A DNA stretch of 64,000 nucleotides from Wenjunlia tyrosinilytica (GTDB lineage: Bacteria; Actinomycetota; Actinomycetes; Streptomycetales; Streptomycetaceae). Position numbers and translations under genes: made by a program. Below, one piece after another: positions 38,859 through 50,191 of the stretch (the stretch's first letter is position 1; every line of letters starts with the position of its first letter). The stretch spans positions 1-64,000 of the forward strand of contig NZ_BMMS01000026.1 of assembly GCF_014646055.1 (NCBI RefSeq), in the 5' to 3' direction. The notes below the pieces were generated by a model, which saw only the letters and a list, made by a program, of their open reading frames with translations, ran no database searches and had not been told where the DNA came from.

Positions 38859-41800
38859 ATGACGGTCCAGCTTTCTTTCGCGCAAGCGCGCCTGTGGTTC
38901 CTGCACCGCCTCGAAGGCCCGAGCCCGACGTACAACCTGCCGCTCGCGCTGCGGCTGACCGGCAAGCTCGACCGGGAGGCCCTCAGCGGCGCGCTGGCCG
39001 ATGTGGTCGAACGGCACGAGATCCTGCGGACGGTGTACCGCGAGGTGGGCGCCGAACCCGTCCAGGTGATCCTCGGCACCGAGGACGCCCGCCCCGAGTT
39101 GACCGTCGTCGAGGTGAGCGCCGAGAAGCACCTGGCGTCCGCGCTGGAGGAGAAGGCGGGGCACTGCTTCGACCTGGCCGCCGACGTGCCGCTGCGGACC
39201 TGGCTGTTCGAGCTCGGTCCCGAGGAGCATGTGCTCCTCCTGCTGATGCACCACATCGCCGCGGACGGCTGGTCGATGGGGCCTTTGGGACGGGATCTGG
39301 GACTGGCGTACGCGGCGCGGCTGGAGGGCCGGCAGCCGGGGTGGGCCGAACTGCCGGTGCAGTACGCCGACTACGCGCTGTGGCAGCGCGAGCTGCTCGG
39401 CGACGAGAACGACCCCGACAGCGTGGCGGGTACCCAACTCGCCCATTGGCGCGCGGCGCTGGCGAACCTGCCGGAAGAGCCGGCGCTGTTCACCGACCAT
39501 CCGCGACCGCCCGTCTTCGGCCACCGCGGGGAGATCGTCGGGTTCGGGATCGACGCGGCCACCCATGCCGGACTCCTCGATCTGTGCCGGGCGACCGGCG
39601 CCACCGTGGCCATGTCGGTCCAGGCCGTGGTGTCGGTCCTGCTGTCCCGGCTCGGAGCGGGCACGGACATCCCCATCGGTACCGCCGCCGCCGGCCGCAC
39701 CGATGAGGCGCTGGACGATCTGGTCGGTTTCTTCGCCAACACCCTGGTGCTGAGGACCGACACCTCCGGCGATCCCACGTTCCGCCAACTCCTCGCACGG
39801 GTCCGGGACATCGCCCTGGCCGCGTACGACAACCAGGACCTTCCCTTCGACCGCCTGGTCGAGGCCCTGAACCCGACCCGGTCGCTCTCGCGCCACCCGC
39901 TCTTCCAGACGATGGTGGCCCTGCGGACCAACGAGGTCGACGCGTTCGGATTCGGAGGACTCGAGGTCCGCGTCGAGGACATCCGCTCCGGTATCGCGCA
40001 GTTCGACCTGTCGATCACCCTCCAAGAGAACCACGGCGCGGACGGCTGCCCGGACGGCCTGACGGGCACCCTCGAATACAGCACGGATCTGTGGACCGAG
40101 GACTCCGCCCGGTCGATGGCGGGCCACTTGGCGTCACTGTTCTCCGCGGTGGCGGCCGAGCCGGATCAGGCGATCAGCCGCGCTCGGATCCTGTCCGAGG
40201 CCGAGCGTGCCCGGATCCTCGGGGACGGGCACGGTCCGGCCGGTGAGATCCCCTCGGCGAGCATCACCGAGCTGTTCCGGGCGCAGGCCGAGCGGACACC
40301 GGACGCGGTCGCCGTGGTCTTCGACGGTGCCCCGGTCTCCTACCGCGAGCTCGACGAGCGGTCCCGGGCCCTGGCCCACCGCCTGATCTCCTCGGGGGTG
40401 ACGCCCGAGAGCAGGGTCGTGATCCTCCAGGAGCGCTCCGCCGATCTGATCGTCTCCATCCTGGCCGTCCTCGAGGCGGGGGCCGTCTACGCGCCGCTGG
40501 ACGTGCGCTCGCCCGCGAGCCGGATGGCCTCCGTCCTTGCCGACACCGCCGCCCGCGTGCTCCTGACGGACCGGGCGATGCTGGGCCACGAGTTCCTCGC
40601 CTCAACTCCCGCCGATGCGGCGCGGATCCTGGTCGTGGACGATCCCGGGTCCGTCGCGCCGGACCCGGCCGCACCCGGGGCCGCGGCCGTACGGGGTGAC
40701 ACCGGGGGCCCGCTCGTGCGCACGCATCCCGAGCAACTGGCCTATGTGATGTACACCTCCGGGTCCACCGGGACGCCCAAGGGCATCGGCATCACCCACC
40801 AGGACGTGGTCGCGTTCGCGCTGGACCAGTGCTGGCGCGGCGTCGACCACCGGATACTCCTGCACTCCCCGGTCGCCTTCGACGCCTCGACCTACGAACT
40901 GTGGGTCCCGCTCCTCACCGGCGGGCGCGTCGTCGTGGCCCCGCCCGGTGACCTCGACCCGCACGCGCTGGCGGCCATCATCCGCGAGCAGGAACTCACC
41001 AGCGTCCTGCTCACCGCGGGCCTGTTCCGCGTCGTCGCCGAGGAGGTCCCGCAGACCTTCGCGGGCCTTCGGGAAGTGCTCACCGGCGGCGATGTGATCC
41101 CGGTGACGGCGGTGCAGCGGGTCCTCGACACCTGCCCGGACACGGCGGTCAGGCCCACCTACGGCCCCACGGAGACCACGCTGTTCGCGACCCAGCATGT
41201 GCTGCGGGCACCGCACCGGGTGGGCCGTACCGTGCCGATGGGGCGGCCCATGGACCAGATGCGGGCCTATGTCCTGGACGCCGCCCTGGAGCTGGTCCCG
41301 ACCGGGGTGACGGGGGAGCTGTACGTGGCCGGTGCCGGTCTGGCGCGCGGCTACCCGGGACTGCCGGGCCTGACGGCCGGGCGCTTCGTCGCCGACCCCC
41401 ACGGTGCGGCCGGGTCGCGTATGTACCGCACCGGCGACCTGGTCCGCTGGAGCCGCGAGGGCATGCTGGAGTTCGTCGGCAGGGTCGACGAGCAGGTGAA
41501 GATCCGCGGATTCCGTGTGGAGCCCGGAGAGATCGAGTCGGTCCTGGGCGGCCTGGAGGATCTGGCCCAGATCGCCGTGGTGGTCCGCGAGGACCAGCCC
41601 GGTGACAAACGGCTCGTGGCGTACGCGGTGCCCGCTCCCGGCGCCGAGCCCCCTCGCCCCGAGTCGCTGCGCGAGCGTGCCGCCGCCGTGCTGCCGGACT
41701 ACATGGTCCCCTCCGCCTTCGTCGTCCTCGACACCCTGCCGATCACCCGGAACGGCAAGCTCGACCGCAGGGCCCTGCCGGTCCCCCGGGCCGCCGACAC

Positions 41801-44800
41801 CAAGGGCCGAGGTCCGCGCACGCCGCGGGAGGAGATCCTCTGCGAGATCTTCGCGGAGGTGCTGGGACGGGCCCGGGTCGGTATCGACGACAGGTTCTTC
41901 GACCTCGGCGGCCACTCGCTGCTCGGCACCCGCATGATCAGCCGGATCCGCAATGTCCTCGGCGCCGAACTCGGCATCCGCGACCTCTTCGAGGCGCCCA
42001 CGGTGGCCGCCCTCGCGGCCAGGATCGAGCAGTCGGGGGCCACCGGGCCCACCGTCCGGCCGCTCCGCTCGCGGGCGAAGCGCCCCGAAGCGCTGCCCCT
42101 GTCCTACGCCCAGCAGCGCCTGTGGTTCATGCACCGTCTCGAGGGCCCCAGCGCCGTCTACAACCTGCCGCTGATGGTGCGGCTGACCGGCAGGCTGGAG
42201 CGGTCCGCGCTGGATGCCGCGCTGAGCGATGTGGCGCACCGCCACGAGGTCCTGCGCACCGTCCTTCGTGAGGTCGACGGTGAGCCACGTCAGATCGTCC
42301 TCGCCGAAGCCCGTATCGAGCTGACCGCACACACCGTCGCGGAGGAGGAGCTGACCGCGGCGGCCGAGGCGGCATCCCGCCGGCCCTTCGACCTGGCCGA
42401 GCAACTGCCGGTACGTGCCTGGCTGTTCGAGCTGGGCCCCGAGGAACACGCCCTTTTGCTCGTCCTGCACCACATCGCCGCCGACGGCTGGTCGATGGGA
42501 CCGCTCGGACAGGACCTGTCGGCCGCGTACGCCGCCCGGCTGGAGGGCCATGAGCCGGACTGGACGGCGCTGCCGGTCCAGTACGCCGACTACGCGCTGT
42601 GGCAGCGGGAGCTGCTCGGGGACGAGAAGGACCCCGGAAGCGTCGCCGGCCGCCAACTCGACTACTGGCGGCAGGCCCTGGCGGGTGTGCCGGAGGAGCT
42701 GGAGCTGCCGCGGGACCGCCCCCGTCCGGCAGTTCCCAGCCACCAGGGCGACTCGGTGCCGCTGGAGGTCTGCGCGGACACCCACAAACGACTGCTCGCG
42801 CTGGCCAGGGAGAGCCAGGCCACCTTGTTCATGGCCGTGCAGGCGGGGCTCTCGGCGCTGCTGACCCGGCTCGGCGCGGGCACCGACATCCCCATCGGCT
42901 CCGTGGTCGCGGGCCGCACCGACGAGGCACTGGACGATCTGGTCGGCTTCTTCGTCAACACCGTGGTGCTGCGCACCGACACCTCCGGAGCCCCGACGTT
43001 CCGCCGGCTCCTCGAGCGCGTGCGGGACACCGACCTGGCCGCCTACGCGCACCAGGACCTCCCCTTCGACCGCCTGGTCGAGGCCCTCAACCCCACCCGC
43101 TCGCTGGCGCGCAACCCCCTGTTCCAGACCACACTCATCCTGCACAACCAGAGCACCGAGTTCGCGATGGCGGGGCTCGAGGTCCGCAATGAGAACGTCG
43201 GCGCGTACGTGGCCCAGTTCGACCTCCAGTTCCACCTGGACGAGCGGTACGACGCCGATGGATCAGCGGCCGGGTTGCGGGGCGGCATCATGTTCAGCAC
43301 CGACCTGTTCGACCGGGAGACCGCGCAGGCCCTGGCCGAGCGGCTGGTCCGGCTCCTGGACATCGTCACCGCCGACCCCGGACTGCCCATCACCGGCGTG
43401 GACCTGCTGTCCGAGCAGGAGCGCGAACTCGTCCTCCACACCTGGAACGGCCCCCGGCGGCAGGTGCCCGACCAGGACCTTGCACGGCTGTTCGAAGCGT
43501 GCGCCGCGCAGCGGCTCGACGCCGCGGCCGTGTGCGCGGACCGTACGGTACTGACGTACGGCGAGCTGAACACCCGCGCCAACCGCATCGCGCACCGGCT
43601 GGCGGATCTGGGCATCGGTCCGGACCGGACCGTGGCCACCCTTCTGGAGCGCTCGCCCGACGTGGTCGCCACCACGCTGGCCGTCGTCAAGGCGGGCGGC
43701 ACCTACGTCCCCCTGTCGTCGGGCTACCCGCTCGAGCGGATGCACTACGTCATGGAGGGCACCCGCGCGTCCGTTCTGGTGGTCGACGCCTCGACGCGCG
43801 GCCACGAGCTGGTCGAGCGGGTACGGCAGGGCGGCACCCGGATCGTCGGCCTGGACGATCCCACGCTGGACGACGAGCCGTCGGACAACCTCGGCGTGAC
43901 CGTCCACCCCGACCACCTGGCCTATGTGATCTACACCTCCGGCTCGACCGGGGCTCCCAAGGGAGTGGGAGTGACCCATCGCAACGTCGCCGACCTGGCC
44001 GCCGACGAGTGCTGGTCCGGCGGTGCGCAGCGGGCCGTCCTGATGCACGCCCCGCACGCCTTCGACGCCTCGACGTACGAGCTGTGGGTGCCCCTGCTCA
44101 CCGGGGGCCGGGTCGTCGTGGCGCCCGTCGGCTCCCTGGACACACGCGAGTACGCCCGGGTCATCACCGAACACGGCGTGACCTCGGCCCTGTTCACCCC
44201 CGTGCTCTTCAATCTCATGGCCGAGGAGGAGCCACGGGCCCTCGGACGGATGCGGCAGGTGTGGACCGGAGGCGACAATGTGCCGGTCAGCGCCGTGCAG
44301 CGGGCCATCGACCTGTGCCCCGACACGCAGATCGTCGCCACCTACGGCCCCACCGAGACCTCGGTCATCTGTTCCTGGCACCCCATGCGCGCCCCGCACC
44401 GGGTCGGCCGCTCGGTGCCCATCGGGCGGGCCATGGACAACACCCGCCTCTATGTGCTCGACGAAAGGCTCGCCCCGGTGCCGGTGGGTGTCCCCGGCGA
44501 GCTGTACATCGCCGGACCGGACCTGGCACGCGGGTACATCGGCCGCCCCGACCTGACCGCGGGCCGGTTCGTCGCCGATCCGTTCACGCGGGAGCACGGC
44601 TGCCGTATGTACCGCAGCGGCGACATCGTGCGGTGGGCCGGGGACGGAGTGCTGGAGTTCGTCGGCCGGGCCGACGGCCAGGTCAAGGTCAGGGGCTTCC
44701 GCATCGAACTCGGTGAGGTCGAGGCGGCGCTGGCCCAGGACCCCGGACTGGTCCAGGTGGCGGCGATGGTCCGGGAGGACCGTCCGGGCGATCGGCGGCT

Positions 44801-46238
44801 GACCGGCTACCTCGTCCCCGCCGAGGGGGCGAGCGTGGATGTCGCCGCTGTCCGGGAAAGGCTCGCGGCAGGACTGCCCGAGTACATGATCCCCTCGTCG
44901 TTCGTCGTCCTCGACACCCTGCCGCAGACGCCCAACGGCAAGCTCGACCGCAAGGCCCTTCCGGCACCGGCGGCGGCGAGCACACAGGGCCGTGACCCGC
45001 GCAACCCCACGGAAAGGGTCCTGTGCGGCCTGTTCGCCGACGTGCTGGGCCTGGAGCGGGTCGGTATCGACGACAACTTCTTCGACCTCGGCGGCCATTC
45101 GCTGCTCGCCACCCGGCTGGTCAACCGCGTCCGCGGCGCCGTCAACGCCGAGATGGCGGTCGGCACCCTGTTCGCCGCTCCCACGGTCGCGGCGCTCTGC
45201 GCGGCACTGGGCGCGGGGACCGGCGCGGCCGCGGCCGCGCCGGAGGAGGAGACCGACGGCGCGCTGGAGACCGTCCTCCCGCTGCGGCCGTCCGGCCACG
45301 GCACACCCCTGTTCTGCATCCACCCCGGCGGGGGCATGGGCTGGTGCTACGCCGGGTTCACCCGGTACGTGGACGAGGACACCCCGGTCTACGCCTTCCA
45401 GTCCCGCGGCCTGGCGCGGCCCGTGCGGCTGCCCCGCAGCGTGGAGGAGATCGCGGTCGACTACCTCGCGGAGATCCGGAAGATCCAGCCCGAGGGCCCC
45501 TACCAGCTGGCCGGATGGTCGTTCGGCGGCGCGGTCGCGCACGCCGTCGCCACCGATCTGAGGGCAGCGGGGGAGGAGGTCGCCCTGCTGGCTCTGCTCG
45601 ACGCCTATCCCGGCGGCGCCAACGGCGAGTACGAGGTGATGGACGCCCGGGACGTCCTGCGCCTGGCCTTCGACGGCGTCGACGTGCTCGAGGGCACCGC
45701 CGACGCCGACGGAACCGTGACGGCGGCCCGGGTCCTGGAGCTCCTGCGCGAGCGCGGCAGCATCCTGTCCGGCCTCGACGAGCGCGCCGTCGCCGCGTTG
45801 ATGGAGGTCACCGTCAACAACGTCCAGCTCATGCGGGAGTTCGCCCCGAAGCGGTACGACGGGCAGGTCCTGCTCTTCCAGGCCGGGCGGGAGAGGCACC
45901 TGGACGCCACGACCGCGTCCGCCCTCTGGGCTCCCCATGTCGGCGGTCTGGAGCACCACATCGTGGACTCCACGCACGCCGACATGACCAGGCCCGAGGC
46001 GCTCGCCGTGATCGGCCCGGTCCTGGCGAGCCGCATCGCGCAGGCGGGCGGGGCCGCCCCGGCCGCCCAAGCGCCTTCCGCCCCCGCCGCCCAAGCGCCT
46101 TCCGCCCCCGCCCGGACCCGCCAGGCGCCGACCGGCCAGGCGCCGACCGGCCAGGCGCCGACCGGCCAGGCGCCGACCGGCCAGGCGCCGACCGGCCAGG
46201 CGCCGACCGGCCGGGCGCCGGGCGCCACGAGCCGCTGA
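38859..46238 (+). CDS. Two-module terminating NRPS (C-A-T-C-A-T-TE)
   Basis: 2459 residues from ATG 38859 (AGGAGA upstream). Approximate domains: C5 1-440, A5 460-975, T5 Ser1020, C6 1075-1510, A6 1530-2030, T6 Ser2081, thioesterase 2140-2395. The TE has GWSFGG (Ser2221), LLDAYPGG (Asp2248) and STHADM (His2373), a complete triad. Hand-read codes are A5 DAYLLGTLFK and A6 DAYLWGTVIK; the A5 neighbourhood ([28 protein letters not shown]) resembles hydroxyphenylglycine/Dpg-activating domains. It extends the tetrapeptide from the first NRPS by two residues and releases a hexapeptide. A tail of six QAPTG repeats follows the TE. No epimerase domain. Whether release is hydrolytic or cyclising cannot be read. 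Confidence 0.95.
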   Translation: MTVQLSFAQARLWFLHRLEGPSPTYNLPLALRLTGKLDREALSGALADVVERHEILRTVYREVGAEPVQVILGTEDARPELTVVEVSAEKHLASALEEKAGHCFDLAADVPLRTWLFELGPEEHVLLLLMHHIAADGWSMGPLGRDLGLAYAARLEGRQPGWAELPVQYADYALWQRELLGDENDPDSVAGTQLAHWRAALANLPEEPALFTDHPRPPVFGHRGEIVGFGIDAATHAGLLDLCRATGATVAMSVQAVVSVLLSRLGAGTDIPIGTAAAGRTDEALDDLVGFFANTLVLRTDTSGDPTFRQLLARVRDIALAAYDNQDLPFDRLVEALNPTRSLSRHPLFQTMVALRTNEVDAFGFGGLEVRVEDIRSGIAQFDLSITLQENHGADGCPDGLTGTLEYSTDLWTEDSARSMAGHLASLFSAVAAEPDQAISRARILSEAERARILGDGHGPAGEIPSASITELFRAQAERTPDAVAVVFDGAPVSYRELDERSRALAHRLISSGVTPESRVVILQERSADLIVSILAVLEAGAVYAPLDVRSPASRMASVLADTAARVLLTDRAMLGHEFLASTPADAARILVVDDPGSVAPDPAAPGAAAVRGDTGGPLVRTHPEQLAYVMYTSGSTGTPKGIGITHQDVVAFALDQCWRGVDHRILLHSPVAFDASTYELWVPLLTGGRVVVAPPGDLDPHALAAIIREQELTSVLLTAGLFRVVAEEVPQTFAGLREVLTGGDVIPVTAVQRVLDTCPDTAVRPTYGPTETTLFATQHVLRAPHRVGRTVPMGRPMDQMRAYVLDAALELVPTGVTGELYVAGAGLARGYPGLPGLTAGRFVADPHGAAGSRMYRTGDLVRWSREGMLEFVGRVDEQVKIRGFRVEPGEIESVLGGLEDLAQIAVVVREDQPGDKRLVAYAVPAPGAEPPRPESLRERAAAVLPDYMVPSAFVVLDTLPITRNGKLDRRALPVPRAADTKGRGPRTPREEILCEIFAEVLGRARVGIDDRFFDLGGHSLLGTRMISRIRNVLGAELGIRDLFEAPTVAALAARIEQSGATGPTVRPLRSRAKRPEALPLSYAQQRLWFMHRLEGPSAVYNLPLMVRLTGRLERSALDAALSDVAHRHEVLRTVLREVDGEPRQIVLAEARIELTAHTVAEEELTAAAEAASRRPFDLAEQLPVRAWLFELGPEEHALLLVLHHIAADGWSMGPLGQDLSAAYAARLEGHEPDWTALPVQYADYALWQRELLGDEKDPGSVAGRQLDYWRQALAGVPEELELPRDRPRPAVPSHQGDSVPLEVCADTHKRLLALARESQATLFMAVQAGLSALLTRLGAGTDIPIGSVVAGRTDEALDDLVGFFVNTVVLRTDTSGAPTFRRLLERVRDTDLAAYAHQDLPFDRLVEALNPTRSLARNPLFQTTLILHNQSTEFAMAGLEVRNENVGAYVAQFDLQFHLDERYDADGSAAGLRGGIMFSTDLFDRETAQALAERLVRLLDIVTADPGLPITGVDLLSEQERELVLHTWNGPRRQVPDQDLARLFEACAAQRLDAAAVCADRTVLTYGELNTRANRIAHRLADLGIGPDRTVATLLERSPDVVATTLAVVKAGGTYVPLSSGYPLERMHYVMEGTRASVLVVDASTRGHELVERVRQGGTRIVGLDDPTLDDEPSDNLGVTVHPDHLAYVIYTSGSTGAPKGVGVTHRNVADLAADECWSGGAQRAVLMHAPHAFDASTYELWVPLLTGGRVVVAPVGSLDTREYARVITEHGVTSALFTPVLFNLMAEEEPRALGRMRQVWTGGDNVPVSAVQRAIDLCPDTQIVATYGPTETSVICSWHPMRAPHRVGRSVPIGRAMDNTRLYVLDERLAPVPVGVPGELYIAGPDLARGYIGRPDLTAGRFVADPFTREHGCRMYRSGDIVRWAGDGVLEFVGRADGQVKVRGFRIELGEVEAALAQDPGLVQVAAMVREDRPGDRRLTGYLVPAEGASVDVAAVRERLAAGLPEYMIPSSFVVLDTLPQTPNGKLDRKALPAPAAASTQGRDPRNPTERVLCGLFADVLGLERVGIDDNFFDLGGHSLLATRLVNRVRGAVNAEMAVGTLFAAPTVAALCAALGAGTGAAAAAPEEETDGALETVLPLRPSGHGTPLFCIHPGGGMGWCYAGFTRYVDEDTPVYAFQSRGLARPVRLPRSVEEIAVDYLAEIRKIQPEGPYQLAGWSFGGAVAHAVATDLRAAGEEVALLALLDAYPGGANGEYEVMDARDVLRLAFDGVDVLEGTADADGTVTAARVLELLRERGSILSGLDERAVAALMEVTVNNVQLMREFAPKRYDGQVLLFQAGRERHLDATTASALWAPHVGGLEHHIVDSTHADMTRPEALAVIGPVLASRIAQAGGAAPAAQAPSAPAAQAPSAPARTRQAPTGQAPTGQAPTGQAPTGQAPTGQAPTGRAPGATSR
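46122..46211 (+). repeat. 15-bp tandem repeat in the NRPS C-terminal tail
   Basis: Six in-frame copies of CAGGCGCCGACCGGC encode (QAPTG)6. They follow two copies of a 24-bp unit encoding AAQAPSAP. The repeat lies after the thioesterase and before the stop. Confidence 0.95.
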
Positions 46239-46286
46239 GCCCCGCCCGCTCCCCGAACGTCACCAACCGACCGGAGGCACCACCGC

Positions 46287-47387
46287 ATGTTCCGCGAGAG
46301 CCGCACCACCGCGCCCGATGCCGGGAGCAAAGCGCCGACGTCCGACACCGATCCCGTATCCACCCGGCCGACCGGGGTCCACCGATACCGGTTGAGCCCG
46401 AGCGAGTCGGGCGAGGCCTTCGCCCTCGCGAGCAGCCTGGCCAACGAGTACCGGCGGGTGGACAACCCGCGCTTCCTCGCCGACGTGAGTGTGATCGCCC
46501 ACGATCTGCCCCGAGGGGTCAGACTGGCCGTCAACACCGCTCGCCTGGACGACCGCAAGCACGGACTGGTGATCTGCGGCAACCGGGTGGACCAGGCCGG
46601 GCTGGGTCCGACGCCGGCCCGCTGGCAGCTCGCGGACACCCCGGAGAGCAGGGCCCACGGGTTTCTGATCATGCTCTACGGCTCGCTCCTCGGCGACGTC
46701 ATCGCCTGGGCCACCCAGCAGGACGGGCGGATCGTGACCGAAGTCGTGCCCACGCCCGGCATGGAGGAGAGCCTGGTCAGCTCGAGCAGCCGCAAGGAGC
46801 TCGGCTGGCACACCGAGGACGCCTTCTCGCCCTACCGCGCGGACTTCGTGGGCCTGCTGTGCCTGCGCAGCCCGGAGCTGACCGCCACCACGCTGGGCCA
46901 CCTCGACCCGGCGGCGATGCCCGCGGAGGTGATGGACGTGCTCACCCAGCCCCGTTTCCACATCGTTCCGGACGCCTCGCACGACGCCACGCTCAACTCC
47001 TGCCCGGCCGCCGACCGGCGCGCCGAGGCATTCCGCCGACTCGACGAGGTCCGCCGCCGACCGCCGCTGATCCCGCTGGTCACCGGGCACCCCGGCGCTC
47101 CGGTGCTGCGCATCGACAGCGACTACGTGGCACCCGCCGAAGGAGACGAGGAGGCGGCGCACGCGCTCAAGTGGCTGATCGACCACCTCGACGGCAGTCT
47201 CTACGACTTCCCGCTCGGCCCCGGCGACATGGGCTTCATCGACAACCGGAACGTGGTCCACGGCAGGCGCCCGTTCCGCCCCCGGTACGACGGCACCGAT
47301 CGATGGCTCAAGAGGATCAACGTCGTCGAGGACTTCAGGCGCACCCGCCCGGGCCGCGCGGACATGACCACACGAGTGATCGGCTGA
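46287..47387 (+). CDS. VioC-like arginine beta-hydroxylase (2OG-Fe, clavaminate-synthase family)
   Basis: 366 residues. Strong VioC/OrfP-like signature: SSSRKELGWHTEDAFSPYR gives H175-x-E177, and NRNVVHGRRPFRPRYDG gives H325, with RWLKRIN supplying Arg339/Arg343. VioC uses HxE with very similar spacing. Known for the family: 3-hydroxylation of free L-arginine as the first step to capreomycidine (viomycin, streptothricin), or of enduracididine (MppO) or asparagine. Here the VioD-like gene follows by six bases, so the arginine-to-capreomycidine route is the best reading. ATG 46287 has CGGAGG upstream. Third gene of the NRPS operon. Confidence 0.9.
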   Translation: MFRESRTTAPDAGSKAPTSDTDPVSTRPTGVHRYRLSPSESGEAFALASSLANEYRRVDNPRFLADVSVIAHDLPRGVRLAVNTARLDDRKHGLVICGNRVDQAGLGPTPARWQLADTPESRAHGFLIMLYGSLLGDVIAWATQQDGRIVTEVVPTPGMEESLVSSSSRKELGWHTEDAFSPYRADFVGLLCLRSPELTATTLGHLDPAAMPAEVMDVLTQPRFHIVPDASHDATLNSCPAADRRAEAFRRLDEVRRRPPLIPLVTGHPGAPVLRIDSDYVAPAEGDEEAAHALKWLIDHLDGSLYDFPLGPGDMGFIDNRNVVHGRRPFRPRYDGTDRWLKRINVVEDFRRTRPGRADMTTRVIG

Positions 47388-47393
47388 CCCGAG

Positions 47394-48635
47394 ATGCCTT
47401 CCACCGACCCGCTACTCGTGCGCACGGTTCTCGACGAGGCCTCCGGCCACCGGATCCCGCCCGTGGGCGATGTCTCCCCCCGCGCACTCGGTGACATCGA
47501 GCCGGCCCTGCTGGAGGACTGGTTCCGCACCCGCTACTTCGACGCCCGTATCGATGTGTCCAGTTCGGGTGCCCAGAACTACACCCTCGGCCGGCTGCGC
47601 ACCATGCTCGGCATCGGGACCGAGGAGCTCGACGCGCTCATGTTCCGCGACAGCCCGTCGCTGGGCTGCGAGCCCCTGCGGGCCGCGGTCGCCGCCCGCT
47701 ACGCCCCCGACCGGCCCGAGCGCGTCATGGTCACCCACGGCTCGACGGAGGGCATCTTCCTCGCCCTGTCCGCGATCGTGCGTCCGGGGGACGAGGTGGT
47801 CGTCCTTCGGCCGGTGTACCAGTCGCTGTCGTCGGTGGCGGCCGCGCTGGGCGCGACCCTCAAGGTGTGGGAGCTGCGGCCGGAGGACGACTTCGAACCG
47901 GACATCTCCCGGCTGCGGGACCTGTTGGGGCCGCGGACGCGGGCGGTGCTGGTGAACTTCCCGCACAACCCGACCGGCGCCATGCCGGAGCCCGCCGCCC
48001 ACCAGGAGCTGCTGTCCCTGGTCGAGTCCCATGGCTGCCATCTGCTGTGGGACGCGGCCTTCGCCGAACTGGTCCACGAGCGCCCGCCGCTGCCCGACCC
48101 GGCCGCCTCACTCGACCGCTGTGTCTCCTTCGGCACCCTGTCGAAGGCGTTCGGGCTGCCCGGCCTGCGCATCGGCTGGTGCATCGCGCCCCCGGACGTC
48201 CTCGCGGCGATGGTCAAGCTGCGCGACTACGTCACCATCAGCACCTCCCCGCTCAACGAGCTGATCGCCACCAGGGTGATGGAGCGCGCGGACAGGACGC
48301 TCCGACCGCTTCGGGAGCAGGCGCGCCGCAATCGGCGGGTCCTCATGGACTGGGCGGCGCAGAACTCCGCTCTGGTCGGCCTGCCGACGCCCCATGGCGG
48401 AGTGAGCGCCTTCCCGCTCTTTCCCGACGTGCCCGACATGACGGGGCTGTGCGAACGCCTTCTGGAGGACGACGGGGTGCTGGTCGTCCCCGGCGAGTGC
48501 TTCGGGCACCCGAACCGGCTCCGTATCGGGTTCGGCGGTCCGACCGAGGAGCTTCGCGGCGGACTGGACGCGGTGGCCCGTGCGGTGGCGGAAGCCGTGG
48601 CGCCGCTGCGTGGATCGCGCCGACCGGAAAGCTGA
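47394..48635 (+). CDS. Capreomycidine synthase (VioD-like PLP enzyme)
   Basis: 413 residues, fold-type I PLP enzyme. DVSSSGAQNYTLGRLR near residue 54, NFPHNPTG (Asn192 region), LLWDAAFAELVH (Asp220) and SFGTLSKAFGLPGLRIGW with the PLP lysine Lys251. These are close to VioD, which eliminates the hydroxyl of 3-hydroxyarginine and cyclises the guanidine to give (2S,3R)-capreomycidine. The DISSSG-YTF-like N-terminal motif separates VioD from ordinary aspartate-type aminotransferases. With the preceding hydroxylase it supplies the residue expected at module 3. Last gene of the NRPS operon. Confidence 0.88.
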   Translation: MPSTDPLLVRTVLDEASGHRIPPVGDVSPRALGDIEPALLEDWFRTRYFDARIDVSSSGAQNYTLGRLRTMLGIGTEELDALMFRDSPSLGCEPLRAAVAARYAPDRPERVMVTHGSTEGIFLALSAIVRPGDEVVVLRPVYQSLSSVAAALGATLKVWELRPEDDFEPDISRLRDLLGPRTRAVLVNFPHNPTGAMPEPAAHQELLSLVESHGCHLLWDAAFAELVHERPPLPDPAASLDRCVSFGTLSKAFGLPGLRIGWCIAPPDVLAAMVKLRDYVTISTSPLNELIATRVMERADRTLRPLREQARRNRRVLMDWAAQNSALVGLPTPHGGVSAFPLFPDVPDMTGLCERLLEDDGVLVVPGECFGHPNRLRIGFGGPTEELRGGLDAVARAVAEAVAPLRGSRRPES

Positions 48636-48940
48636 CCGGAATTGCGGTGCCTTTCCGGCATTGCCGCACGTCTCGATGTGGATACTATGACCAGCCGTGG
48701 CGGCGTCAGTCACTACGGTGGCATAAACTGTCAATGGCGATGACGTGTTGTTTGTACCGGTGGACCAGGGGGTTCGATCCCAACGGTGGTCGGCGCTGTT
48801 TCATCAGCTCGCACCGGCTGCTGAGAATATCGTGGCCACCGACTCCGGCGGGGGCCGGACCATGTGCTGGTCGGCGGAGGTGACCGGGACGACAGCTGAT
48901 CGGCTCGAACACCGCTTGGCGTGCGCCTCCCATTCACGGC
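48636..48940. other. Upstream region of the Xre-TPR regulator
   Basis: 305 bp, no gene. A TAAACT (48724-48729) could be a -10, and GTCA-N7-TGAC (48730-48744) is a short inverted repeat. A single TGTCAA is present but not the 22-bp array of the other cluster promoters. Confidence 0.4.
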
Positions 48941-50191
48941 ATGGAAAGCAGCGAGACGATGAACTACCTGGCACAGCCGGCATTCGGCCAGCTGCTCGGC
49001 CGGCTCCGGCGCGAGAAGGGCCTGTCCCAGGCGGACATCGCCGGTGACGGGGTCTCCTCCAGTTATGTCTCGCGGCTCGAGTCGGGGCATCGCGCACCCA
49101 CCGCCCAGGCCGTGCGGCACCTGTCGGTGCGCCTGGACGTCCCCGAGGACGCCTTCCTGGCCCGTTCGCCGCAGATGATCCCCGCCCTGCTGGCCGAGGG
49201 CGTCGCCGCGCTGGAGGACTCCCGCCACGTGGCGGCGGTGGAGGCGCTGACCGCGGCCGCCGAGGAAGCGGGGGACGTCGCCCCCGAGCTGCTGTGGCAG
49301 GTCCTGTGGAATCTGGCCAGGGCGCATGAGCAACTGGGTGAGCACGCGGAGCGGCAGAAGGTGCTGTCCCGGCTGCTCGCCGTCGGCGAGACGCTGAACT
49401 CACCCGTTCTGCAGGTGAAGGCCCTCGTCGGGCTGTCCACCTGCGCCCAACTGGCCGACAATCCCGAGGAGGCCGTCGCGCTGGCCGACCAGGCCCTCGC
49501 GCTCAGCGAGCGGCATCCGCAGGTCTCCCGCGCCGACGAGGCCCGGATCCTGCTGGCGCTGGTGGCCGCGCAGTCCCAGGCGGGGCGGTGGTCCGAGGCC
49601 CAGCGGCATGCCGAGCTGGCGCTGGAGATCCCCTCGGGCGAGCTGGGACCGCTGCGCGCGCAGGTGCTGTGGACCGCCGCCACGGTGGCCGCCCGCCAGG
49701 GACACACGGACCAGGGGCTCGCCCGGCTGGAAGAAGCCCTCGGCATCGCCGACCGGAAGGAGAGCCCGCTGCTGTGGGGCCGGTTGAGGCTGGCCGCGAT
49801 CCCGCTGGCCCTGCGTGTCCAGGAGGAGGTGACCTCCCAGGTGGACCAGTGGTGCCGGGAGGCCGCGAACGTCGTCGACCTGCTCGGCGACCGGGCGGAC
49901 GAGGCCCGGATGAAGGCCGTTCAGGCGCGAGTGGCCTTCCACCGGGGAAACCTGGAGTCGGCGGCGGAGCTGGCCCGTGACGTCCTGGCGGATCCGGATG
50001 CCCTTCCCCACCAGGACCGGATGAGGGTCGAGATCCTGCTGCACCAGGCCGAGATCGGGCTGGGGCGGCCCGACGAGGCCGTGGCGGCCCTGCGATCGGT
50101 CGCCGAGCGGCTCCAGGCGTCCGCCAGCCTCGATCTGGCGACGGAGGCATGGAAGGCCCTGGCCGAGGCGCTCGTCCGAGCGCAGCGCTGA
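48941..50191 (+). CDS. Xre-type HTH regulator with TPR domain
   Basis: 416 residues. The N-terminal Xre helix-turn-helix is clear (LLGRLRREKGLSQADIA, SSSYVSRLESGHRAPTAQ). Residues 80-416 are a run of helical TPR-like repeats (for example AVALADQALALSERHPQ, LARLEEALGIADRKES, AVAALRSVAERLQ). Such proteins often sense a small ligand or peptide through the TPR part. It sits between the NRPS and Dpg operons in the same direction, so it is likely the pathway regulator, but its promoter does not carry the full repeat array. ATG 48959 is an equally possible start; neither has a strong ribosome site. Confidence 0.85.
   Translation: MESSETMNYLAQPAFGQLLGRLRREKGLSQADIAGDGVSSSYVSRLESGHRAPTAQAVRHLSVRLDVPEDAFLARSPQMIPALLAEGVAALEDSRHVAAVEALTAAAEEAGDVAPELLWQVLWNLARAHEQLGEHAERQKVLSRLLAVGETLNSPVLQVKALVGLSTCAQLADNPEEAVALADQALALSERHPQVSRADEARILLALVAAQSQAGRWSEAQRHAELALEIPSGELGPLRAQVLWTAATVAARQGHTDQGLARLEEALGIADRKESPLLWGRLRLAAIPLALRVQEEVTSQVDQWCREAANVVDLLGDRADEARMKAVQARVAFHRGNLESAAELARDVLADPDALPHQDRMRVEILLHQAEIGLGRPDEAVAALRSVAERLQASASLDLATEAWKALAEALVRAQR

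Noticed and set aside
46287..47387. Asparagine or enduracididine hydroxylase as the main call for the HxE oxygenase
   Set aside because: These are same-family options, but the VioD-like gene starts six bases downstream and no enduracididine genes (MppP/Q/R type) are present, so arginine hydroxylation for capreomycidine is favoured.
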